Positions 1 through 10,300 of a stretch of DNA of 64,000 nucleotides are shown here, in pieces. The DNA is from Ctenosaura bakeri. Taxonomy: Eukaryota > Chordata > Lepidosauria > Squamata > Iguanidae. The stretch lies in the NCBI GenBank assembly GCA_948474755.1, contig CAOLHI010001249.1, positions 95,001 to 159,000 on the forward strand, in the 5' to 3' direction. The notes beneath the pieces were generated by a model. That model searched no databases, was not told where the DNA came from, and saw only the letters and a list, made by a program, of their open reading frames with translations. Both the position numbers and the translations under genes were made by a program. Each line of letters begins with the position of its first letter. Position 1 is the stretch's first letter.

Positions 1-58
1 CTGGAGTGGAAAAGCTCAAATTTGCCAAGAAACAGCTTATCAATTTGTGGGAGACATT

Positions 59-541
59 GGCCCCTTCCACACGTGGGCAGCGGAATGGGACAAGCCACAC
101 CAAAATGAGGCTTACCTTGTTCCGTCGCCGCACGGAGCAGCACATTTAACTGCTCTACACGCAGCAGCATCCTGCGGCGTCTTCGGCGCCCGGCAGCACC
201 CAAAATGGCGGATTTTGACTGGCGGAGCCTCTCCGCCAATCGGAGAAGCTCGCCAGTCAGAAATCCCGCCCCTGCCCGATTTGCAGGGATGCCCTTTCGC
301 GCATCCGCAAATCCTCACGGGCGCTGCGACAGGGCTGGACGGGGCTGCACGCCCCATGCTTTTTGAAAACCACTTGAAAAGTGGTTTTCAAAAAGCATGT
401 GGTGCCGCACTTCCTGTCGCCCCGGCGTGGATTGGGGTGTGGAACTACACAAAAGTAGTCCACCCCAATCCACGCTATGGTGTAGACGACCTCCGTTAGA
501 GGTCGCTCTACACCATTCTTTTACCCCGTGTGAAAAGGGCC
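59..541. mobile_element. GGCC-ended MITE with nested hairpins (483 bp)
   Basis: The ends are inverted (GGCCCCTTCCACACG against GGCCCTTTTCACACG) and flanked by a 3-bp duplication ATT (56-58, 542-544). The interior has several hairpins. The cleanest is 356-375 with 379-398, a perfect 20-bp stem with a 3-nt loop. Others are near 217-260, 430-472 and 479-514. It encodes nothing convincing. Three-bp duplications are typical of PIF/Harbinger transposition, but ATT is not the usual TWA, so the superfamily is a guess. Confidence 0.75.
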
Positions 542-544
542 ATT

Positions 545-1900
545 GTTACTGCTGCTGAGGGTTTGTGTGTATATGTATGTTAGAACAATATAGTTAAGAA
601 AGCATGTAAAGCAGTTTGATAGTCACTTTCAACTATCATGGTTCCATTCATTGGAATCCCAGGACTTGTAGTTTAGTAAAGTTCTTAGAAAATTCTGCTG
701 AATCTTTCTGAATTTTGTTCAACTGCTGTCAAACAGCTGTAACTGTGTAGCACAGATACGCTGATAGGAAAGCCAAAGGATAGAAGGGAAGTGATTGATG
801 CAGTCATGCTTTGCATTGCAAACCTGTATGGGGTGTTCTGTGCTGGAATCCCCAGTTGTAAGAATGGAAGGGCATGGGTGTTACACTGGCTGCTTTTAGG
901 TTGAACTCTGAAGGTAAACTAGTATGGTTCTTCACATAGAAACATGAACAGAGTATTGAATTCCTTGATGTTTTGGAGAAATCATCACTTTTAGTAGCAA
1001 GAATCTTGAGTGCCATATCACGTAGCCTGTCATAGTAATGGGGGTGGGGTAGTTGTAGACGAGGGAGCAACTTTTTAAAAACTCCTCATTCTTACTGAAA
1101 TCAGTGGGAGGCAATAATCTTTCTGCCAGGTTGGAGCAGATGTAAAACTATGCCATTGTTCAGGGCATAGATGTGGACTGGTGGAGGACAGGCTACAGCA
1201 TAAGAGAGAGAGAGAGTGTGTGTGTGTGTGTGTGTTAAATCAGCAGTCCACTGAATCTCCCTGCTTCTCATGAACACTGTGTGTCAGCATAGGACTAAAG
1301 GTTGGAATGCATGTTTCCCCATGTACCTTAGCCCTGGGAGACTTCACAGTAGCAGCACAGACTACAGAAAAAGATAAAGAAGGAATCTGTGTGTAGTCCT
1401 TACAGTGAGACTTAAGATAGAGTCCTATCATTTCTCATTTGGCATGACTCCAGTAAAATAACTGCGCTATCATCCAAACAAAGATGTATTCAGAGTGAGC
1501 TGTGAAACTGCAGAAGGTGCATTTTTGCATCACTTTTCACTTATGGAAGATTAAAGCTCAATTAAAAAAAAAGATGGAAGAAAAATGCAGAAAATTACAG
1601 AACAATAAATCTGATTTCTATTCTAGATAAATTGGTGGAAAGCCTTACCAGATTAATGGGTAGAAATTTAAACTTAAAATCATTAAAAATGTTTATTTTA
1701 TGCATTTTTATCCTCCATTTTAGCCCCAAAATTTTCTCTGAGTGTTTATCAATGCATTAAAGAATAATTAGCTAAAATCAGAAAATGATAACACACATAA
1801 AGTTTTGAGATAGCTGATGAGAAAGATGACAACTAAAATCAGCTCAAACCAGTGCTACTAAACAGTGATACTAAAATGGCAACTGAAAGGTCTTGACAAT
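545..1900. other. Intergenic, no gene seen
   Basis: The stretch is AT-rich. A degenerate piece related to the palindromic MITE family seems present near 630-690, and a GA/GT microsatellite lies at 1203-1235. Nothing else is recognised. Confidence 0.5.
1203..1235. repeat. (GA)n(GT)n microsatellite
   Basis: Five to six GA units pass directly into about eleven GT units. Confidence 0.9.
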
Positions 1901-1902
1901 TA

Positions 1903-2777
1903 CAGCCAGCTCTCCACATCTGCTGGTTTCACTTTTGCAGATTTGATTATTCATGAATTATTTGCTGGCCCTTTCCACATGAGGAAGTTAAAACGGGCCA
2001 AGGCATCCTGGCACGGAGGTCGTCAGCACCTTGGATCGGGCTAGGTCCAGACTACTTACCTTAGTTCCGCACCTTAGTCCAATCCAAAACGCCCCAAAGT
2101 GGTCCTCTAGCACGCTAAGTGAAGACCAGAAAAATCTGGTCTTTCAATTTTCTGGAGCACACCATTGCATTCCTGCTGACTTGTGCAGATGCACAGGCTT
2201 GCACCAATGCGAGCCTGCGATCAGCGGAGGGTGGGCTGTGGGCATGGCCAGCTTCAGTGGTTGGTCTGGACCCACGAAGAAACAGGAAGCCGCCATTTCC
2301 AGCGGATCTGAAGACCTCACACTGCTCCGATTCGCCCTGGGTTAATGGAGGAGCCCTGCAGAAGGACTTAAGGGAAAGTCTGTATTACTTCGGGCCCAGA
2401 AGAACCGGTAAGTAACGGAACGGAGCGATTCATTCGCCTCATGCAGAAAGGGCTGCTGTCACCTCTACTGCCTCCCTATGTTATTTTTAATAAGGATTGC
2501 AAGCCTCATGAGACTAAGAAACTGTGAATGAGGCTTGTAAGTCCCTATTAAAAATGCTGTGGGGCAGCAGTGGAGGTGGCAGTAAGCCCCACCAGCCCCC
2601 CCTTCTGTCTTGTGAAGGAACTCTGATGCCTCAAAGGAATCCACAGTGGGTTGAAAATGGTGATCATGCCTTAATTGTGTGTTAAATATGGTTTGGGAAG
2701 GCCTAAAGTTATTCACGTTTTTTCACTTTCATGGGGGCCCTGTGTCCATAGGCCTAGCGAATATGCAGGGAGGACTG
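1903..2777. mobile_element. Tigger-like MITE, split by a younger MITE
   Basis: The outer ends are inverted (CAGCCAGCTCTCCACATCTG against CAGTCCTCCCTGCATATTCG) and flanked by TA (1901-1902, 2778-2779), the mariner/Tigger signature. The same family recurs at 26772-27209 with matching interior (GATTTGATTATTC near the left end, AATATGGTTT near the right). It is interrupted at 1967-2454 by another element. Confidence 0.7.
1967..2454. mobile_element. GGCCCTTT-ended MITE (488 bp)
   Basis: The inverted ends are GGCCCTTTCCACATGAGG and AGCCCTTTCTGCATGAGG, with a 3-bp duplication GCT on both sides (1964-1966, 2455-2457). It is GC-rich with many CpGs. The ends resemble those of the element at 59-541, so the two probably share a transposase source. 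Confidence 0.75.
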
Positions 2778-2779
2778 TA

Positions 2780-4040
2780 TACAACAAGTGAATTCATCTG
2801 CAGCCCAAAAGAAAAAAAAGTAGCTGCCAGGGCAGGTCTTCCTAGGAAGGACACCCTAATACTGGGCTCATTATATGCCTTTCCTCTGAAAACAGCCCCC
2901 AAATCAAAAAAGGATGGCTGAAGAACCTGCTATTAAGTAGAGAGAGATGACTGCCTTAGGCACATTTGGGGCATCAAACAATGTGCACTCTGAAAGGACA
3001 GAAAGTATTAGTTATTCTGTTCATCATGGGAATATTTTTCCTGCCAGGGAGCAGAAGAGGCACTTGGGGGCTTTTCTTTCTCATGTACTGAATTAAATTG
3101 GCTTGGTTTAGGTATCATCTACTTTGATATAGATAGGGGGCAGGCAGCTCCATATATATTGGAAAAGTGTCATGGGCCAAACCATTCACTCTCAAAAAAT
3201 CTGTTTATAGTCATCATCAACTTATTGAAAGAATTGATACCATCCTAGGGATGGTGCCCTGGAAACCAACAGTGCACGCTAAACTTGCACCATCTGTGTC
3301 ACTTCCTTTGGTATTTTTTATATGAAGTGGCATAAAATAATCTCATACACGGTTACAGTAACTACTCAGAATTTGTGTTTGTAAGCAAATAGCTAGTGTA
3401 ATCTACTGAATAGGGTTAGACTGGAATGTAGGAGCCCTGAGGTCTAATTCCTGCCCCCACCCCAACCATTAGTCTTAAAACAACCGGGTGGGAAAGTTCT
3501 CTGAGCAACAGATTTGTCCAGAAGATAATATCAACCATGAGTTTTTCATCAGCCTTAAGGTTCCTTCTGGCAATGACAAGTATTGAACTATGTAAAATAT
3601 AGCCATTGGGAAAGCATTTCTGAAACAAAATAAGTTTGTTTTCTTCTGGATCATTTAACTGGAAAGGAATGAAAAGTATTATTCAGAGTAATTTTTTTCT
3701 TGTGGTTTTTGATACAGGGTCACTGAAAATCCAAATATTTTATAGCCCACTATAAAGGAGCTCTTTATCTTTTCTCCTAGCTCCTTCCATGGTGTCACAT
3801 TTAACCAAACTAGGAAACTGCCGATAATGGAAATGTTTGCAGATTACACGTTGGGCAATAAATAAGATCAATTTCCCATGCCAGCCAAAATAAAGATTCC
3901 TTATCATTGTTTAAACCTTTCGCTCTTTGTGATGCCTGCTAATATTTTAACCCACAGTAGTTAAGAGGTGCTATTTTCTGCCACCACCCCTCTCCTAAAT
4001 AGAACACACAGCTGTATTTATCTTTTAATGAGATGTCACA
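2780..4040. other. NEPN upstream region, no gene seen
   Basis: AT-rich, largely free of recognised repeats. The last 300 bp would contain the proximal regulatory sequence of NEPN, but no single site can be called with confidence. Confidence 0.4.
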
Positions 4041-4041
4041 G

Positions 4042-4048
4042 TATAAAA
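4042..4048 (+). promoter_or_regulatory. TATA box of NEPN
   Basis: TATAAAA lies 75 bp upstream of the NEPN start codon, so initiation is expected near 4070-4078, giving a short 5' UTR of about 50 nt. The surroundings are AT-rich and there is no CpG island. That fits a tissue-restricted TATA promoter, unlike NUS1 downstream. Confidence 0.6.
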
Positions 4049-4122
4049 GAGCACATGGTTCCTTAAATTCGAGTTGCAGATCATAGCTAGTGGGTTGTGT
4101 TCAGCTGGATGATCTTTAGGAA

Positions 4123-4311
4123 ATGGAGCCATTCTACATATTACTAATTTTGTTTCACCTTTACAGGGCTGTCACACCTATCTGCCCACGAAAATGCACC
4201 TGTGACTTGGCAAGGAGGGTGCAGTGCTACCAAGTTGGAGAAGTGCCTAAGGAGATTGCATTGACTACCAGGAGAATTCATATCAGTCACAGCAAGATCA
4301 AACAGCTCAAG
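4123..4311 (+). CDS. NEPN: NEPN coding exon 1
   Basis: The first ATG after the TATA box opens a signal peptide followed by the cysteine cluster C-x3-C-x-C-x7-C and the first LRR. The exon ends AAG at 4311 before a GT donor (gtagaa) in phase 0. An open frame continues past the donor but turns into the low-complexity CATC repeat of the intron. Confidence 0.9.
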
Positions 4312-7300
4312 GTAGAATGGTTTCTTCTCTCCTTCTTTCCCCTCCTCTCTCTATTCCATCCATCCATCCACCCACCCACCCTTCCCATTCATTTGGGTAG
4401 ATGAGGGGTGATTATATAATTAAGAATTGTGCATAGAAGATACAATTTTGGCAGGGGAAACTTAAAAGTATTGAGGGAGAACTACTTCTAGAGAACTGGC
4501 TTCTTAATTTCTAAAACTGGGATGGGAAGACATCTGGCCTCTAGATGTTGTTGCACAGCCAGTTCAAATAGACCTAGCCAGCGTACCTATTGATGAGGAA
4601 TGCTGGGAGTTGCAGTCTAGCAACATTTTGAGGATTTCATGATTCCCATCCCTCTTTGAAAAGAATCAGGAACCACGTTGTTCTCCCATACCGCTGCTCA
4701 CTTACAGACCTGTGCATCCTCACATAGCCAAGTGCCACCAAATGGAATATAGGTTTATTTCTGAGTACTGGAGTGGGCTACAAAGTTCAGTTCAAGTGAG
4801 AACATATCATCTTTTATGTGGTCCATATACAACTCACAAAATACTGTAGTGTTAGCTTTCAAAATTTTACAGGGAACATCCTCATTTTCTGAGTTAAACA
4901 AGAACAGGGGTTTGGGTGGGCTGGGGAGAGAGTGCTTCCGACAGAAAACTCTAGAGAAATCTAGTTTGAAAATACAGCATCTGTTTGTGTAGCCTGTTGT
5001 TTTTAATTGTTGTTGTATACTTTCAAGTCATTTCTGACCTATGGTGATGTTCATTTAAACCTGTGGATTTTTTGGTGTGTGTGTGAGATTTGTTAGGAAG
5101 GGGTTTGACTTTGCCTTCCCCTAAGTCTGAGAGAGTATGACTTGCCCAAAGTCAGCCAGTGAGTTTCTATGGCTGAGTGGGGATTCAAATTCTTTTCTCC
5201 AGTCATAGGTTCTTTTTGCACTACACTGTTATAGTGCTTTTATTCCACTTTCAATATCCTATGGAATCCTGGGGTTTGCAGTTTAGGGAGGGGCATTTAG
5301 ACTTCTCAGTTAGAGAACTCTTTGACCTCAGTAAACTATAAACCCCAGAATTCCACAGGATGTTGAAAGTGGAATAATAGCACTATACAGTGTAGTGCAA
5401 AGAGGCCCAAAGTCCAACAATCAAACCACTAAACCACACTGGCTCTCATACTATGCATATTTATGTTGAGGGATGTTCTGTTTATTTTACTGAGACTATG
5501 CATGTATGTATCATCTTAATTTTAAAAAATGGAAGTTGGTGAGCAAAAACTAGGGAGAGACAATTGGGTAGACTAAGTCCAGAGTGGCGATTAAATCTAT
5601 GTTGCACACTATAAAAAAAAGATAATTGAAAACAAATTATGAGCTTTACTTAGTGGTTAGTGGTTAGAGAGTGATGGAGTCCTGATATGAAACAATGATT
5701 CTCAATGCAAGACTTAGTTGATAAATTTAAGTGTGTCTGATGATGCAGCTTGCAAGCTTTGAAAACTTCACTGGCTTCTTCATCATGATGCAGCCAGTTG
5801 GTGAAAACAATGACAGAATGCGCAAATTATGACTTGGGACAGATTACAGTATATTATTTTCACTGTTATCAATACTGCATGTGTTCCAGTGCCAGCAGCA
5901 CATATATAATCCACCTCACAAACATATGTTCATGGCCAATAGAGATAATGGAAGTAGTAATGCAACACATTTGGAGTACCAAAGATATACATTATTTTCG
6001 CCAGCAACTGGGTTTAGGCAGTGGGCAGTAGCAGCTGGTGGTTTCCACATCAGTTGGGCAGTGAATTCACTCCAGGTTTAGTTCAAAATTTAAAAGAGAT
6101 GTTCAGGGTGCTGAAGCCCATGCTGAAAATAGCTTTAGCATCTTGAATATCTTGAAAGTCTAGAGTACCATGCAGAGTGGATTCATCACCTCACTAACAT
6201 GAATTCTACCAGCTGTCACTGCCAACAGGACTACACATAAGTTACCAGACTCAAACTGGGAAACATCAGTTTTCCAATCCCGTATAGTGTTCAATGCCTG
6301 GACTCTCATTTGTAGAATAAATGAATAATGAAACTGATAAATCTTTTAAGAAACACAGAATATCTTTCCCCCTATCACAATCGTTCATAGAGAGGTAAGT
6401 TTTATAATGTGGTTTTCTAGGAATGAGTCTGTGAAAACCTGGTCCTGAGCTCTAGACTTGGCCAGGACTTTACAAGGCTTTTACTTGCCTCTTTATATGG
6501 CTTTATGTAGCAGCATAGGATAATTGCCACTATCCCTCTCACCCCTCTTCTTCTTTCACTTTACCTTTCTTCCTCTCTGCAGCAAAATAAGATTTCTTCT
6601 GGCTAATGCAAGTTAGAAGTTAGCAACAGGTCAACGTTTGTGTATTTATTTTCCATCAGTTGCATGTACCTGATCTATTTATAGATATTTTGATGCCATT
6701 TTTCAGGCATCAGGTAATTTACTCTTATAGTATGAACTATATATTTATTCAGTATTGGCCATTTCTGCACTAGACTGTTATAGTGCTATTATTCCATTTT
6801 CAACATCCTATGGAATCCTGAGGTTTGCAATTTATGGAGGGGCCTCAAACTTCAGGATTCCATAGGATTTTGAAAGTGGAATAATAGCACTATAACACTT
6901 TAGTGCAGAAATAGCCATTGAGTCCAAAGCAACCTATTCCCAGGAAAGTGGGCATAGGATTGCAGCTGTGAGAAGAAAGAAGGAGTGAAAAAAAATCTTG
7001 CCAAGGCTTTTTCTTTTTCTTTTTGAAATTAAAGTCTGTATCTTCTTCATGCTTCTTTGTGGTCTCCCTGCAAGCAAAAACTCCACAACATTTTAGTTCA
7101 AGAAATGTGCATCCATTGCTAGGTGGAATTAACTCCATGTGTACTCATATGTGCCTGAAAGAGACTGAGAGAGAGAGAGTACAATCACTAATGGTGTCAG
7201 CCAAAATTAAGGGTCATTATACCATGACAAAGCTTTCACAAGGCGCCATAATCAATCTTGTTTCACTGACAAGTGTGTATTTCTAAGACATATGAAGATA

Positions 7301-10300
7301 GATTTGTAGATTGCAGCCAAAATTTACTTGAGCAGTTCTAAAACATGAGACAAGACAAGCAAACTTTCTTATACAAATAGGTCTCTATTTGCTCATTAGT
7401 ATAAAATATAACCAAATTTCAAGAGCAAAAAATAATAATAAATGTATTTGTGTGTCATGATCAGAAAGAAAAATGGCGTTTCTTTATCAGTTTAAATTGG
7501 GTATCTTATCATTTACTGACCTGATAACAACAGCAATACAAACCTGAAGGGTGCCTTTGCAAAAAACAATAATTCAATGTCTGGAGGACTTAAAATTTCT
7601 GATACAAGAGTCTAAAAAATGTGCAAATAATGAACTTGTAATCCATGCGTCTAATCCTTCCCCTTTCTAGCCAGCTGAGTTCTTTGCAGTTCTTAAACTG
7701 ATAAACACTAAATTGATAAACATTTTGATATTCTCCACCAAAACACAGAAAAAGAATAATAGGTTACAAGTGAGGTCTCAACGAAAGTTTTCCATTTTTC
7801 AGTAGCCAATGCTCTCCCAGAAATACAGGGTTTTTTAATTTGTTTTTCATTCCATTTTTTAAAAAGATTTCTTTCTTTCTTTCCTGTTCAAATTTTTTTT
7901 TTAAAAAAATTGAACTTTATTTAAACTTTCTTCAACCATTCAACACATCCATAACATCAATGAGAATATAATACATGAAATGCATAGGTGTATACTGTAC
8001 ATTTTACATACCCAAAAATACCCATATTGTTGAATACATATATATCTAAAACAATACGCTACACACATTGCATGTGTAGCCCTACCGCGAAGATCCAAAG
8101 AGACCTCACCACTTTCTAGGAAATTATCTCTAATTTTACACACCACAGGCTGCATTAACTTGTTAGTTCAAATGAAAGTAACTCATTAATTAATGGGAAC
8201 TTAGTATGTCAATGCATAAATAAATTGAATCTACTCTAATTGGGACTGATAATTAGATTTAGGACCATATTCTTCTGTATATAAAGGAATGATAATATAA
8301 GGGAAGAGGATCATCAAATCAATCTTGAATACTGAAGAAAAAAAGAAAAGGATTAGAGTTGCAAGAACAAAAACAAGCAAGTGAGACCCCCCCCCAGCGA
8401 CAACAGAAGCCATAAAATTAACATTAACTAACACCTGCCCTATCTGAATATTTTCTGCTATCAAGAGCTCACAGATATTGGATAAGGGGCCCATAGAAGA
8501 CTTTAATTTGAAGAAAACATTTTCAAGTTATTATTATTTTTTTTATTTTTTTAATGATTTGCCTAGAAAAATTTCATTATCTCACATTTACTTGCACTTT
8601 CCACTATATTGAAAAATGAATTAAATTAGGGGATTTTAGGTCCATAATCTTAGAGTATACTGACATAGCCAAAAGATTTGCAAGTTCACAATTAATGTTT
8701 CTCACAGTATTAATGAAAAGATTAGATATAACAGGTGATATGCCTGAATTTATGCTTGACTTTTCCAATAGTAAGTTTTTTCAGTTATATATTGATACCA
8801 TGGCAATGGATGCAATAGGACCTCAAGCTCATGTTATTTTTGTAAAATCAAACATGCTCACAGTTGATCCCAAAACAAACTAATCATTACAGTAATTTGT
8901 AATCCAAAACAATAAAGAAATATATCAGGTTCATTCATTCTCTGATTTGGGTTTTCTGGGTGGGGGTGGGGAAATACAATTCTACATATACCTGTAAATT
9001 TTTCTTTCTTCTGCTATCAACTTAAGTACTTTTAGCCCTGTACAACTGGCAGTCTGAATAAGAATTATGTCTTACTTCAGTGGTAAGATACCCTGAACAA
9101 AGTGGCTTATGTCTATGCATAGAACTGAAGAAGCTGCCATCATATGCATCTATTCCTTTACAAGGAACAGTGGGATTATGTCTAATCAAATATGCTTAGA
9201 CAAGTTATACTACTTGTCCTACTGTACTGGTGTTAATACAATCATAAGCATGTTTTCTCAGAAATTCACTGAGTTCAGTGGTATTTATTTCCAGTTGTGT
9301 CACTGGCACTTTCTGCAACTTACCTGCATCCGGCACAGTCGTGCGGGAATCACACAAGCAGCCTCTTCTCTGAGGCTCTTGCGTCCCCGCTGCTTCTGCT
9401 CTGCAGCAGCTGCCTGCCAGCCAGCCAGCCAGGAGGCAGCATGAGGGCTCTGCCTCTTCTTTCAGCAGCACAGCCGGGTATCTTCCCAGGCTGCGCTGGG
9501 GGAGGAAGCGCGAAGGCCACGGCTCCGGAGCTCTGCATGGATGGTAAGTGTGTGTAGCACCCCGGAGCGATGCGCAATCACACACCATTTTCGGCTAAAA
9601 GCCAAAAATGATATAGTGCACAATTGGCACCTACCAGCCCCAGCAGCATTGCGCGATTGTGAGGACATCATCTGAACACTCTTGCAATCGCACGATGCTC
9701 CAGGGGCCCTTTTGCATGAGAAATGCCATGCAAAAAGGGCCTCAGAGTACTTTAAAAGTCTTGCACATATTCTATGTTACTCCTCTAGAGGGCTCCAGTT
9801 TGCCATGAAAAATGTGCCATATTCAGTTTGGCTGGATTGTACTCACTTAACTTGACGAGACTCCACAACTCCCATTCATTTGAATAGATAATGTTCCTAA
9901 TTGTTTGTGCTGATTCAGTGGAGGTGTTGGTGATGCTCCATTGCTGAACTGATCTTGCCAAAAATAATTTTGTCTTGGCATTTATCCCCCAGGTCATTGA
10001 TTTCCAGAGAATGTTTTCCCTTGAAGAATTTGTCCTGACCTGCAGTGGGACAGAATCAGTGGAAGCTAACACTTTCAAAACTTTAGATACCTTAAGGACC
10101 CTGGAACTCTGGAAAAACAAACTAAGGCACATACCATCCTCACTCCCAGAAAAACTTGAAGTGCTGAAACTTGGTGACAATTTAATAAGTGTTTTACATG
10201 AATCTGACTTCGAAGGTTTAAAGAATTTAAGGGTGTTTGACATACAGAGCAATTTGATTTTGTCTCTTTCTTTTATTACTCTTTCCTCTCTCAGAAGTTT

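Noticed and set aside
8695..8883. 62-codon open frame in NEPN intron 1
   Set aside because: AT-rich, no homology recognised, no splice sites matching the NEPN phase.
9441..9543. Alternative first exon of NEPN
   Set aside because: The 103-nt coding part would join exon 2 in the wrong frame, since exon 2 needs phase 0.
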